Of a stretch of 64,000 nucleotides of DNA, positions 51,759 to 60,938 are shown piece after piece. This DNA comes from Streptomyces sp. B21-083. Lineage in GTDB: Bacteria; Actinomycetota; Actinomycetes; Streptomycetales; Streptomycetaceae. A model generated the notes under the pieces. The model saw nothing but the letters and a program-made list of their open reading frames with translations, had not been told where the DNA came from and did not search any database. Position 1 is the first letter of the stretch, and each line of letters begins with the position of its first letter. The stretch spans positions 62,001-126,000 of the forward strand of contig NZ_JARUND010000003.1 in assembly GCF_036898825.1 (NCBI RefSeq). The letters are read 5' to 3'. Made by a program: the position numbers and the translations under genes.

Positions 51759-53461
51759 GCGGCGATCAAGGCCAGGACCGGAAAGACCAGGGCCAGGACC
51801 GGGAGCGGGAGCGGGAGCGGGACCAGGCGCAGGAACCGGTGCAGGAACCGGTGCAGGGGCAGGAGAAGGACCGGGCACGGGGGGCCGAGGCGCAGGGGCC
51901 GGAAGCGCGAGGGTCGGAGGCTTCGGAACCCGGGATCTCGGAACCCGGGGTCTCGGGGCCGGGGGTCTCGGGACACGAGGTCTCGGAGCCGGGGGTCTCG
52001 GGACACGAGGTCTCGGAGCCGGGGGTCTCGGGACACGAGGTCTCGGAGCCGGGGGTCTCGGCACACGACGTCTTGGAACCCCGGGTCTCCGGACACGACG
52101 TCTCGGCATCCGAGGTCTCGGGACACGGGGTCTCGGAACCCCGGGTCTCGCGACACGAGGCGCCGGGACGCGAGGGCTCCGAAGGTGAGGGCTCGGAACA
52201 CGGCGATTCGGGCTCGGCGGTAGCCGGGCGTGAAGGGCACGGGGGTGTCGGCTGGGGGAGCGACGGTTTCCGGCCCGTGGAGTTCCGGGCCGGTAGGGTT
52301 TCCGGCAAGGGGGCCCGATCCAACGGGAGTTGGCCGGCCGGAGTCACCGGACCAGGCCGCCACGACCAAGAGCACAAGCAATCGCACGCTGGGAACGGAA
52401 CTGTGAATCACGGCCCCGACGACGAGGCCCTGGACGGGCTCGGCTCGGAAGAGCTGGCACTGCGCACGATGCTGCACCAGGCGGTGGGCGGAATTCAGCC
52501 GACCGACGCGGTGCTGGACCATCTTCGGCAAGCGGTGCCCGCCCGACGGGCCCGCAAGCGGCACGCCGCCATCGGTCTGGCCGCCGCCGCGCTGTTCATC
52601 GGCACGGCCGTCCCGGCCCTCCTGCACGTCTCGAACGTCACCGGCGCCGCGTCCGACCCCTCCGTCATCGCGGGCCACGGCTCGGCGACCGACGGGGACA
52701 AGGGCACGAGCAAGGGCCCCGACGGCGGCGAGAGCACGTCCGGGGGCAACTCGGGCACGGTCAAGGACAAGCCGTCGAGCACTCCCTCGGGCGGCGCCGG
52801 TGACCCGGACAAGGGCAGCGGCAGCGGCAGCACGACCGGCGGCGCCGATCCGACGTCCAGTGCCGTGACGTCGACCATCTGCGACGCGACCCAGCTGGGC
52901 TCGGCCACCGGTTCGGTCGGCGATCCGGACGCCAGCGGTGTGGTCTACGGCACGTTCCGGGTCGTCAACGTCTCCAGCGCCAGCTGTACGGTCGGCGGCG
53001 CAGGCACGGTGTCCCCGCTGGCGCAGGGCGCGGCGGACTCGTCGAAGGTGGGCACCGCCGACCACACGGCGGGGGACGCGGCGAGCGGCCTGCCCGACCC
53101 GGGCCTCTCGGTCAGCGGACTGGTGCTGGCACCCGGCGCGGCGTACACGGTGCAGTTCGCCTGGGTGCCCTCGGAGACATGCCCCACGACCGGCACCGGC
53201 TCCGACGGCGGCACCACGGGCGGCTCCACGGAGTCCCCGGCGCCCACCCCGAGCGAGAGCACCGACTCGTCCGCGACCACCTCCACCGGCGGCGACACGG
53301 GCACCTCGGCCCAGCTGCTGACGGAGGACGGCACAGTCGCCGACGGCAGCGTGGCGGTGTCCTACACGGCGGAGGCCGGCTCGCCCACGGTGACGGCGAC
53401 GGTGTCGAACGCGTGCGCGGGCACGGTGTACAAGACCGGGGTCATGGCGGCGACGTCGTAG
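51755..53461 (+). CDS. Repeat-rich membrane protein coupled to the sigma factor
   Basis: 568 residues. The N-terminal 200 are low complexity: charged Gln/Arg/Glu, then tandem decapeptides (VSGHEVSEPG). A helical segment resembling zinc-free anti-sigma domains follows (EELALRTMLHQAVGGIQPTDAVLDHLRQAVPARRARKR), a membrane helix (HAAIGLAAAALFIGTAVPALLHV, about 270-292) and a Ser/Thr/Gly linker. An outer domain from about residue 370 (ICDATQLGSATGSV, FRVVNVSSASCTVGG) resembles DUF4232. It could hold the sigma factor at the membrane, but no anti-sigma motif is certain. Confidence 0.8.
   Translation: MSGDQGQDRKDQGQDRERERERDQAQEPVQEPVQGQEKDRARGAEAQGPEARGSEASEPGISEPGVSGPGVSGHEVSEPGVSGHEVSEPGVSGHEVSEPGVSAHDVLEPRVSGHDVSASEVSGHGVSEPRVSRHEAPGREGSEGEGSEHGDSGSAVAGREGHGGVGWGSDGFRPVEFRAGRVSGKGARSNGSWPAGVTGPGRHDQEHKQSHAGNGTVNHGPDDEALDGLGSEELALRTMLHQAVGGIQPTDAVLDHLRQAVPARRARKRHAAIGLAAAALFIGTAVPALLHVSNVTGAASDPSVIAGHGSATDGDKGTSKGPDGGESTSGGNSGTVKDKPSSTPSGGAGDPDKGSGSGSTTGGADPTSSAVTSTICDATQLGSATGSVGDPDASGVVYGTFRVVNVSSASCTVGGAGTVSPLAQGAADSSKVGTADHTAGDAASGLPDPGLSVSGLVLAPGAAYTVQFAWVPSETCPTTGTGSDGGTTGGSTESPAPTPSESTDSSATTSTGGDTGTSAQLLTEDGTVADGSVAVSYTAEAGSPTVTATVSNACAGTVYKTGVMAATS
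51961..52050 (+). repeat. Perfect 30-bp x3 tandem repeat in the sigma-linked gene
   Basis: Three identical units at 51961-51990, 51991-52020 and 52021-52050 encode ten residues each; diverged copies extend on both sides over roughly 51930-52180. All are in frame. Confidence 0.92.
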
Positions 53462-53512
53462 CGGTCCCGTACGGGTCGGCCACGCGTCACAGCCAGTCCA
53501 GTCCAGCCCGGG

Positions 53513-54331
53513 TCAGGCGCTGGCGCCTTCCCGCGTCGGTTCCGCGGAGGGCGTCTCGGCGGGCGTTTCGTCGGGCGGCGTGATCCCCAGCTCCGCGTCC
53601 CGGGCGAACTCCGCCTCGCGGCGCACCAGCCGGAACCACATGAAGACGACGAAGCCCGCGAAGACGAACCACTCGCCGGTGTAGCCGAGGTTCTGGAACG
53701 CCTTCAGGTCGAGCCCGGTGTTCGCGGGCGCGGTCGCGGGTACGGCCTTCATCCCCGAGTCGCCCTTGTCGAGGGTGACCCAGGCGTCGTACACGTCGTA
53801 CGGCACGAGGTTCACCAGCGAGGCGGCGCTGATCGCGCCGGTCTGCCCGGCCGGGAGACCGCCCACCGCGCTCACACCGTTGGACCCCGGCGACTCGGAC
53901 GCCTGCAGCGCACCGATGACGGTGACCTCGCCGGTCGGCGGGGCGGGAGCCTTCGCGGGGTCGGCGGTACCGGGCAGCCAGCCCCGTACGACGGGCAGCG
54001 CGCTGCCCCCGTCGGTGCGCAGCAGGGTCAGTACGTAGTAGCCGTCCCGGTCGTCGAGCTGTCGGCCCGGGACGAGCAGTTGTTCGGCGTATCGCCCGGT
54101 GACGGTGACGCGGTCCCCGGAGGTCTTCTCGTCGACGGGCAGCAGCTCGGCCAGCGGCCGGGCGGCCTCCCCCTTCTCGGCGGAGACCTCCTTGGTGGCG
54201 GTCCTGTGGTCCTGCACCCGGTCCTCGAACCGGCTCAGCTGCCACGACCCCATGAACACGCAGAAGGGGATGGCGAGCAGCACGAAGACGTTGATCCCCC
54301 ACCAACGGGGCGTCAGCAGAAACCGGTACAC
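53513..54331 (-). CDS. SURF1 family cytochrome oxidase assembly protein
   Basis: 272 residues from the GTG at 54331; a TTG three codons upstream is also in frame and the true start is uncertain because the ribosome site is very close. First helix GINVFVLLAIPFCVFMGSWQLSRFEDR, then the periplasmic domain (VTVTGRYAEQLLVPGRQLD, VLTLLRTDGGSALPVVRGWLPG) and a second helix (WFVFAGFVVFMWFRLVRREAE). SURF1 helps insert heme a in cytochrome c oxidase. The C-terminus is a Glu/Pro/Thr-rich tail. Confidence 0.88.
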   Translation of the reverse strand: MYRFLLTPRWWGINVFVLLAIPFCVFMGSWQLSRFEDRVQDHRTATKEVSAEKGEAARPLAELLPVDEKTSGDRVTVTGRYAEQLLVPGRQLDDRDGYYVLTLLRTDGGSALPVVRGWLPGTADPAKAPAPPTGEVTVIGALQASESPGSNGVSAVGGLPAGQTGAISAASLVNLVPYDVYDAWVTLDKGDSGMKAVPATAPANTGLDLKAFQNLGYTGEWFVFAGFVVFMWFRLVRREAEFARDAELGITPPDETPAETPSAEPTREGASA

Positions 54332-54466
54332 GCCTTCCAAGGTACGGGGCGGGGGTGGGCGCCGGGCTCGCGGGGTCGGAGTTGTCCACAGCGTCCACAG
54401 CCCGAGTTGTCCACAGGCTGGGGACCTCGGCGGCGGATTGTCGTGCCGGGCGGGCAGTATGGGGCC

Positions 54467-56302
54467 ATGGCTGAGAGCAACGGGTCCACGCCGACCACGC
54501 ATACGTCCGACACGACCGTCCCGGACTGGGAGAAGCGGTTCCGGGCGCCGAGGGTGTCGCTGCCCGACTGGGCGGAGGACGCGCCCGACCGGTCCCTGTT
54601 CGTGTCCAACGCGACGGGCACGTACGAGCTGTATGCCTGGGACCGCGCCACGGGCGAGCAGCGCCAGGTGACGAACCGGCCGAACGGCACGACGGACGGC
54701 GTGCTGTCGCCCGACGGCGAGTGGATCTGGTGGTTCGACGACAAGGACGGCGACGAGTTCGGCGTGTGGCGCCGGCAGCCGTTCGGGGGCGGCGCGGACG
54801 ACGCCGAGGACGAGCTGGCGACGCCCGGCCTGGACGCCTCGTACCCGGCGGGGCTCGCGCTGGCCCGGGACGGTCGTACGGCGGTGGTGGGGCGCTCGAC
54901 GGACGAGGACGGTACGACGATCCATCTGGCGGTGGCCGGCGCGTCCCCGACCGTGATCTACCGGCACCGTGAGTCGGCGGGCGTCGGTGACCTCTCGCAC
55001 GACGGTTCGCTGATCGCGATCGAGCACACGGAACACGGCGACGCGATGCACTCGGCGCTGCGCGTCCTGCGCCCGGACGGTACGACGGTCGCCGAACTCG
55101 ACGACACCAAGGACGGCGCGGAGGAACTGGGCCTGGAGGTGCTGGGCTTCGCGCCGGTGGAGGGCGACACACGGCTGCTCGTCGGGCATCAGCGGCGCGG
55201 GCGTTGGGAGCCCCTCGTATGGGACGTGGTGAGCGGGGAGGAGACGGACCTCGGCCTCGAACTGCCGGGTGATGTGAGCGCGGAGTGGTATCCGGACGGC
55301 TCGGGCCTCCTGATCGCCCACGGCTTCGAGGCGCGCAGCGAGCTGTTCCGCTACGACCTGGGCTCGCGCGAACTGGTGAAGGTGCCCACGCCCGCCGGCA
55401 CGGTCTCGGGGGCGACGGCCCGGCCCGACGGCAGCGTGGAGTACCTGTGGTCGTCGTCGGCGCAGCCGTCGTCGGTGCGCTCGACGACCGGAGCGGTGGT
55501 CCTGGATCCGCCCGGGCTGAAGTCGCCGGGTTCGGTGCCCGTGGAGGACGTGTGGGTGGAGGGGCCGGGGGGCCGTATCCACGCCCTGGTGCAGAAGCCG
55601 GCGGGGGCGGACGGCCCGTTCCCGACGGTCTTCGACATCCACGGCGGTCCCACCTGGCACGACAGCGACTCGTTCGCGGCGGGCCCGGCGGCCTGGGTCG
55701 ACCACGGGTACGCGGTGGTGCGGGTCAACTACCGGGGCTCCACCGGGTACGGGCGTGAGTGGACCGACGCCCTCAAGCACCGGGTCGGTCTGATCGAGCT
55801 GGAGGACATCGCGGCGGTACGGGAATGGGCGGTGAGCTCGGGCCTCGCGGACCCGGACCGGCTGATCCTCTCCGGCGGTTCCTGGGGCGGCTACCTCACG
55901 CTGCTCGGCCTCGGTGTCCAGCCCGAAGCGTGGGCACTGGGCCTCGCGGCGGTGCCGGTCGCGGACTACGTCACGGCCTACCACGACGAGATGGAAGCCC
56001 TGAAGGCGATGGACCGCACGCTGCTGGGCGGCACCCCTGAGGAGGTCCCGGAACGCTTCGAGGCGTCCTCACCCCTGACATACGTCGACGCGGTGACCGC
56101 GCCGGTGTACATCTCGGCCGGCGTGAACGACCCGCGCTGCCCGATCCGCCAGATCGACAACTACGTCAAGCGCCTGGAGTCCCGGGGCGCGGTCCACGAG
56201 GTGTACCGCTACGAGGCAGGACACGGCTCCCTGGTGGTGGACGAGCGGATCAAGCAGGTCCGGCTTGAACTGGAGTTCGTGGAGCGGCATTTGGGGGCGT
56301 GA
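54467..56302 (+). CDS. S9 family (prolyl oligopeptidase-like) peptidase
   Basis: 611 residues from the ATG at 54467, with no signal peptide. A seven-bladed propeller fills residues about 35-350 (DGVLSPDGEWIWWFDD, GVGDLSHDGSLIAIEH). The C-terminal alpha/beta hydrolase has DIHGGPTWHDSDS, RVNYRGSTGYGREW, nucleophile Ser472 in GGSWGGYL, Asp in NDPRCPI and His in AGHGSLV. It should cleave short peptides, often after proline or as an acylaminoacyl peptidase. It is divergent from the SURF1 gene. Confidence 0.93.
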   Translation: MAESNGSTPTTHTSDTTVPDWEKRFRAPRVSLPDWAEDAPDRSLFVSNATGTYELYAWDRATGEQRQVTNRPNGTTDGVLSPDGEWIWWFDDKDGDEFGVWRRQPFGGGADDAEDELATPGLDASYPAGLALARDGRTAVVGRSTDEDGTTIHLAVAGASPTVIYRHRESAGVGDLSHDGSLIAIEHTEHGDAMHSALRVLRPDGTTVAELDDTKDGAEELGLEVLGFAPVEGDTRLLVGHQRRGRWEPLVWDVVSGEETDLGLELPGDVSAEWYPDGSGLLIAHGFEARSELFRYDLGSRELVKVPTPAGTVSGATARPDGSVEYLWSSSAQPSSVRSTTGAVVLDPPGLKSPGSVPVEDVWVEGPGGRIHALVQKPAGADGPFPTVFDIHGGPTWHDSDSFAAGPAAWVDHGYAVVRVNYRGSTGYGREWTDALKHRVGLIELEDIAAVREWAVSSGLADPDRLILSGGSWGGYLTLLGLGVQPEAWALGLAAVPVADYVTAYHDEMEALKAMDRTLLGGTPEEVPERFEASSPLTYVDAVTAPVYISAGVNDPRCPIRQIDNYVKRLESRGAVHEVYRYEAGHGSLVVDERIKQVRLELEFVERHLGA

Positions 56303-56805
56303 GTCGACGGGGTTCTGGGAGCCGACTATGGCGACGGTGCCGTGATCGTCGCTGTACTTGCGCTCTGCTTACACCGAGCGCCCTTCGCCTCGTGGTCGGC
56401 GAGCTGAAGGGCCCCGGCCCCGGCCCCGCCCCAGCCCGGGTTCGGCGAACATGCTGTGGTTGACCAGGAATTTCAGCAGGGTGTGCAAGCCTTCGGTGTG
56501 CTGCGGCTCAGTGGCGGTAGAGAGCCAGGATCTCGCGGTAGTAGGGCGGCAGGGGCTCAAGCGGTGGGGTGCCGCCAATGGATTGGGTCATGGCCACCAT
56601 CAGCGCCATATTTAGCCCGACAATTACCGAAATTGGTGCGTCGGTCTGGCGTCTGGAGCTTCCACTTCGGAGAGAAGGAGGCCAGCAGACTTTATACCCT
56701 CAAGTTACCCTCAGGACCTTGGGTATCTGCTTGTCGCGTGCATGCCCTGCGCATAGTGTCAGTGTGCTTGATCGCCACGGGGGCGGTCCACCGGAAAGGT
56801 GTCAC
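56303..56805. other. 503-bp region with no firm gene
   Basis: Composition falls from very GC-rich to AT-richer near 56600, where accessory DNA begins. A 33-codon frame on the minus strand (56609-56508) ends PPLEPLPPYYREILALYRH and may be the tail of a lost gene. GGAAAGG before 56806 is the ribosome site of the next gene. Nothing else is clear. Confidence 0.5.
56508..56609 (-). pseudogene. Possible C-terminal fragment of a lost gene
   Basis: A 33-residue frame, MALMVAMTQSIGG then PPLEPLPPYYREILALYRH. The end looks like a real protein C-terminus, but there is no body upstream and no family can be named. Confidence 0.2.
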
Positions 56806-57443
56806 ATGGGCATCGGTTCGCGGCGTGCTTCGACCGGCGCTGCCATTGCCGCACTGCTTCTTTGCTTTGGGGCTGCAGGAACTGCTGCCGCAGAGGAAGA
56901 GGCGGCGGATGGCGCGGCCGTTTCTGTCGACCAGGCGACGGAGATCAATGACAAACCGGGCTGGGAAGACGGGACTGACAAGCCGATTAACGATAGGGAT
57001 ACGCGTATATGTGACGGCCCGCGGACGTGGTACGAGTTCTCATCCAATAAGGCATATTTCGTTCCTTCGTGGTGGAACGGGACCAAGTTCAAGGATGGGC
57101 CGGGCGGCACCATGACGGTTGCCGTGACCAAGACCGGCACTATATCCCTCGAAGTCTCGGGTAGTGGCGAATGGTCGGCCGGAGCCCTCCTTGCGAAGGC
57201 CAAGACCACGATTTCCGTCAAGGTTGCTGGCAGCGTGTCTGTCTCTACAGGTCATACCTATACCCGCCCGATCAAAAGCAACAAGTATGGGCACATGCAG
57301 TACGGTTCCTGGGATATAAGACGAGCTGGAAGAGGTACCGATCCATCCGTGATGGCTGCGGCGCTCCTCAAGAGATCGGTCGCGGTACTGTGACGCTACC
57401 CACAGATGAAACCGGCTGGCACTTTTGGGAAACCAACTCATGA
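56806..57443 (+). pseudogene. Secreted beta-rich protein with frameshift near the C-terminus
   Basis: From the ATG at 56806 a signal peptide (RASTGAAIAALLLCFGAAGTAAA) leads to a beta-rich domain (TWYEFSSNKAYFVPSWW, GTMTVAVTKTGTISLEVSGSGEW, TISVKVAGSVSVSTGHTY, NKYGHMQYGSW). At the G-run 57311-57313 the frame leaves the likely original one. With one more G it would continue GYKTSWKRYRSIRDGCGAPQ and end GWHFWETNS at 57441-57443, exactly overlapping the next gene's ATG (ATGA). In the given frame the protein ends instead at 57393 with an unrelated tail. Composition is AT-richer than neighbours. Confidence 0.7.
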
Positions 57444-57931
57444 CATCTTCGTACCTGCGTGCGGTCCGGCTCGCCGGAAGCGCCGTAGTGGTGGCTTTCC
57501 TGCTCACATCGTGCACAGAATCCGACAGTGTCGGGGGCGAAGCTGAGAGTTCTTCACAGTTGCCTCCATCGCGCTCGACTCCAACGGCAACTGGGCCGTC
57601 GGAGAAAGAACTCACCAATCAGGCTCAGGCGGCCCTCGCCGCCGTTCACGGCGGGGCGCTTGTCGAGGCTGGTGTGGAACGTGTGACCGACGGTATTCAC
57701 ACCGAACCCGGGCTGAGCAAGGGCAAGATTTATCGGCTCAACTTGATTTGCGCTGGCAGTGGTAGCGCAGAATTGGAGTTCGTGCCCACAAACGCTGGTA
57801 CAGCGGCCTCGGTGCCATGTGATAAGTCAGTGGTCCAGCAGCGGATCACTGTGGACAAGCTGGTTCGCATCAACGTTAACGGCGCCAAGGGGGCGACCGG
57901 TGTGATCGCTTGGCAGATCGACGCCCTGTAA
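57440..57931 (+). CDS. Small lipoprotein paired with the secreted protein
   Basis: 163 residues from the ATG at 57440. The signal peptide SAVVVAFLLTSC ends in a lipobox (Cys25), so the mature protein is lipid-anchored. A Ser/Pro/Thr linker leads to a domain beginning SEKELTNQAQAALAAVHGG with two Cys (NLICAGSG and ASVPCDKS) that could form a disulfide. No family recognised. The ATGA overlap with the upstream frame suggests the two exported proteins work together. Confidence 0.75.
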   Translation: MTSSYLRAVRLAGSAVVVAFLLTSCTESDSVGGEAESSSQLPPSRSTPTATGPSEKELTNQAQAALAAVHGGALVEAGVERVTDGIHTEPGLSKGKIYRLNLICAGSGSAELEFVPTNAGTAASVPCDKSVVQQRITVDKLVRINVNGAKGATGVIAWQIDAL

Positions 57932-58094
57932 TCCGGGCATGGGGCGTCCCAGTAGCGATACTGGGACGCTCGTACGAGGGCCTGGCAACGGGCATGGCTG
58001 GCGCCGGAGTTGAGGCGAGGCCCGCTGGTGCACGGCTGGGATGACGAGTTCCAGGGCTGGACGCTCAAGCGGGTGAAGCTGAGGGCATGTGTTC

Positions 58095-58100
58095 TAGGCT
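58095..58100 (+). promoter_or_regulatory. Candidate -10 of the HAD gene
   Basis: TAGGCT ends six bases before the GTG at 58107, consistent with a leaderless transcript. GTGAAG about 16 bases upstream is a weak -35. Confidence 0.4.
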
Positions 58101-58106
58101 CGCAAA

Positions 58107-58748
58107 GTGACTGAGACCGTTGTGTTGGACATCGGAGAGACGATCACCCGGGACGATCGCTATTGGGCTTCCTGGGCCGATTGGCTGGCCGTCCCCCGCC
58201 ACACCCTCTCCGCGCTCGTCGGTGCTGTTGTGGCCCAGGGCCGCGACAACGCCGACGCCCTTCGTCTTGTTCGGCCGGACATCGACATCGACGCCGAATA
58301 TCGGGCCCGCGAAGCTGCTGGCCGTGGTGAGCAGCTCGATGAGAGCGATCTCTACGGTGACGTACGGTCTGCTCTGTCCGGACTGCGGAAGCTCGGGGTG
58401 CGCGTCATCATCGCAGGCAACCAGACGGCTCGTGCAGGTGAGCTACTTCGCGGCCTGGGTCTCCCGTCGGACCTGATCGTGACGTCGGGGGAGTGGGGTG
58501 TCGCGAAGCCCCAGCCGGCATTCTTCGAGCGTGTTCTGGACGTAGCCCAGGCGGCACCGAACGAGACCGTGTACGTGGGCGACCATCCTGCCAACGACGT
58601 CTTCCCGGCGAAGGCGGCCGGGCTGCGCGTCGCTCACATCCGGCGTGGCCCGTGGGGACATCTATGGGCGAACGACCCGGATGTCGTCGCGATGGCGGAC
58701 TGGCGGATCGACAGCCTCACCCAGCTCACGGAGATCGTCGGTGGCTGA
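58107..58748 (+). CDS. HAD-superfamily hydrolase-like protein
   Basis: 213 residues from a GTG. Motif I reads VLDIGET (nucleophile Asp8), motif II is IIAGNQT, Lys is in GVAKPQP and motif IV is VGDHPANDVFPAKAAG. The second Asp of the usual DxD is Gly10, so general acid chemistry of a normal phosphatase would be impaired. It may be a phosphotransferase variant or a binding protein. It precedes an XRE-TPR regulator by 100 bases. Confidence 0.8.
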   Translation: MTETVVLDIGETITRDDRYWASWADWLAVPRHTLSALVGAVVAQGRDNADALRLVRPDIDIDAEYRAREAAGRGEQLDESDLYGDVRSALSGLRKLGVRVIIAGNQTARAGELLRGLGLPSDLIVTSGEWGVAKPQPAFFERVLDVAQAAPNETVYVGDHPANDVFPAKAAGLRVAHIRRGPWGHLWANDPDVVAMADWRIDSLTQLTEIVGG

Positions 58749-58848
58749 CAGCGGTCGGCCCCAACAGCCAGCCCAGTGGGGCTGTTCGCATCCTCGCTGT
58801 GTCTCGGCCCAGGTACGGTTCAGCGTGAGGCCCTGAACTGGAGCAACC

Positions 58849-60036
58849 ATGGCTGCACCCACCGGCGGCGGGGTAGGAAGGCGGATCGCCTACTACCGCA
58901 GTGTTGTCCGTCCGAAGATGTCGCAGCAAGAACTGGCGGCTGCCGCGTGCGTGGCACTCGGCACCATCCGCAAGATCGAGCGTGGTGAGCGCGGTGTCAG
59001 CGGCACCACCCTCGAAGCCATCGCAGACGCTCTCGGTATCGATCCCACTCTCCTCCTCGCCGACCGGGACACCACTCGCACTCGCGTCCACGACGCCCTG
59101 CCCGCGTTGTCTGCGGCGATCGCGACGTACGACCTTCCCGACGACGGCCCGGTCCGTCCTGTCCCTGAGCTGCGGGCAGCTGTCGCCGAAGCCGCCCGCT
59201 GGAGACTGGCAGCGCAGTACACCCGCATCGCCCGCGAGCTGCCTGAACTCCTCGGCGAGCTTGCCCGCGGCTATCACTCGGCTTCCGCCGTAGAGCGAGC
59301 CGAACTGGCTGGACTCCTGGTCAGGGCCTATCGCTCCGCGGATGCCGTCGCGTACAAGTTCGGCGCCCGCGACCTGTCCGCGCGCCTGATCGATCTCATG
59401 CGGTGGGCCGGGCCCGAGGCGGGCGATCCGCTTCTGTCCGCGTCCGTCGCCTACGTGCGCACCGAGACCTTCTTCGCCGCACGTGCACACGCTGCGGGAC
59501 TGCGTGCCTTGGAGCAGGCCCTGGACTCCGCACCAGCCGCTCGTACGACGCCGGAGATCGCAGCACGCGGCGCACTACACATGCGAGCGGCCGTCATTGC
59601 GGGCCGGGCACATGATCCCTCCGCCGCCGCCACTCACCTTGGCGAGGCTCGCTCACTTGCCGACCAAGTGCAGGAAGACGTGTACTGCGGCACTGCGTTC
59701 GGTCCCGAGTCCGTCCGTATCCACGAGGTGTCTGTCGCCGTCAGTCTTGGAACCGACCACGTTCACCGCGCCCTTGACGTCGCAGGGGAGTGGAAGCCGC
59801 CCCAAGACCTTCCGGCTGAACGTCGCTCCGGTTTCTACATCGAGCTTGCCCGGGCCCAGTTATGGTCCGGGCTCGCGGATGATGCTTTCGAGTCGCTGAA
59901 GGTCGCGCGGCATATCGCCCCGCAGCACACGCGTGAACACCGGTGGGTCCGTGAGGACGCTGGCACGCTTCGTCGTTTGAAGCGTTCCGACTCGGAGAGC
60001 GTCACCAGCTTCGCCGAATGGTGCGCTGCCACCTGA
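58849..60036 (+). CDS. XRE regulator with TPR-like C-terminal domain
   Basis: 395 residues. The HTH is clear: VVRPKMSQQELAAAACVALGTIRKIERGERGVSGTTLEAIADALG. The remaining 300 residues are helical repeats (LLVRAYRSADAVAYKFGARDLSARLIDLMRW, AARAHAAGLRALEQAL, LHMRAAVIAGRAHDPSAAATHL), resembling TPR regulators that sense a peptide or small molecule. GGAGCAACC gives the ribosome site. It may control the small genes that follow. Confidence 0.87.
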   Translation: MAAPTGGGVGRRIAYYRSVVRPKMSQQELAAAACVALGTIRKIERGERGVSGTTLEAIADALGIDPTLLLADRDTTRTRVHDALPALSAAIATYDLPDDGPVRPVPELRAAVAEAARWRLAAQYTRIARELPELLGELARGYHSASAVERAELAGLLVRAYRSADAVAYKFGARDLSARLIDLMRWAGPEAGDPLLSASVAYVRTETFFAARAHAAGLRALEQALDSAPAARTTPEIAARGALHMRAAVIAGRAHDPSAAATHLGEARSLADQVQEDVYCGTAFGPESVRIHEVSVAVSLGTDHVHRALDVAGEWKPPQDLPAERRSGFYIELARAQLWSGLADDAFESLKVARHIAPQHTREHRWVREDAGTLRRLKRSDSESVTSFAEWCAAT

Positions 60037-60130
60037 GCGCCCCCCAACTACCCCTCACTGGGGTACTTGTGCCTCTTGTCGGACCCCACCATCTGTCACA
60101 TGCGTAGGAACCAACAGATGGGAATCGGGG

Positions 60131-60316
60131 ATGCCCAACGCACTCCCGCTCGTGCCGACGGTCGTTGACGAGCGCGTGAGGCTCGTTCGACTGCACGGTG
60201 AGCTCTGCTTCCACTGCGGGGCCGTCAACAAGACCCTGCGCACGGCCGGACACGTAGTGGTCCGTGGCAGCACCCGCGTGTGGCAGATCGTCACGTGCGG
60301 GTGCCGAGCGGCATGA
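60131..60316 (+). CDS. Small Cys-rich protein
   Basis: 61 residues from an ATG. Cys pairs CFHC (26-29) and CGC near the C-terminus suggest a small zinc site. First of five closely spaced small genes. No family recognised. Confidence 0.5.
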   Translation: MPNALPLVPTVVDERVRLVRLHGELCFHCGAVNKTLRTAGHVVVRGSTRVWQIVTCGCRAA

Positions 60317-60405
60317 CCTCGGCGTGACCTCCGTTGGGAGAGACGCCAGCAGGCCCCGGCGGTGCGCGAACACCCCGGGGCATGGCCGACTACGAAGGAG
60401 TCGAC

Positions 60406-60711
60406 GTGAACCTTGTACCACGATTGCTCGAACGGGTGAGAACACTCCTGCTCGGGCCGGCTGCATCCAGCAGTCCCACTCCTGATGCGGACCGGGAAGA
60501 CGGCTCAGGCATGATCGCGCGCGATCCGTCGCCGGAGATGTGGGGAGCCATCCTCATCCATGCCCGACGTCGCAGGGCTCAGCGCCAAGAGTTGGTGTCG
60601 GTGCCCGCTCGGGACATCGAGCCGGGCGCAGCCACTCCGGTGCGCGCTCACGCCTTTCCACCGAACGGACAGGCGCGAGCGCTGGCCTTGTCGGCGCAGG
60701 GGGCTCGGTGA
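60406..60711 (+). CDS. Small hypothetical protein
   Basis: 101 residues from the GTG at 60406, chosen for the AAGGAG five bases upstream; an ATG at 60382 is in frame. It begins with a helix (NLVPRLLERVRTLLLG) and has a basic patch (ILIHARRRRAQRQELV). The stop overlaps the next start by one base (TGATG), indicating coupled translation. Confidence 0.55.
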   Translation: MNLVPRLLERVRTLLLGPAASSSPTPDADREDGSGMIARDPSPEMWGAILIHARRRRAQRQELVSVPARDIEPGAATPVRAHAFPPNGQARALALSAQGAR

Positions 60712-60938
60712 TGGTGACCGTGTACAAGCCGAATCTGGGCGACACCGTCGAGGACGCCGACACAGGCAGGATCGGCAAGGTCATGGGCTGTGAGGGGCCG
60801 TACGTACAGGTGCGGCCGGTCGGTGGTGGCCGGGAATGGGATGCGCGGCCGGAGAATCTCCGGCCCGTCACCGACGCCGACGCTCTGAGTTCGGCCGTCG
60901 CGGTGGCCAACGCTCGTTCACGGGGAGAGTGGTTGTGA
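60711..60938 (+). CDS. Small KOW-like beta protein
   Basis: 75 residues: VYKPNLGDTVEDADTGRIGKVMG, then YVQVRPVGGGREWDARPENLRPV. The strand pattern around a GDTVxD turn resembles KOW or SH3-like RNA/protein binding domains. It overlaps both neighbours by one and four bases, so the three genes are a translational unit. Confidence 0.6.
   Translation: MVTVYKPNLGDTVEDADTGRIGKVMGCEGPYVQVRPVGGGREWDARPENLRPVTDADALSSAVAVANARSRGEWL

Noticed and set aside
51930..52180. Possible CRISPR array
   Set aside because: The repeats are contiguous with no unique spacers and are in frame within a coding sequence; no cas gene is present.
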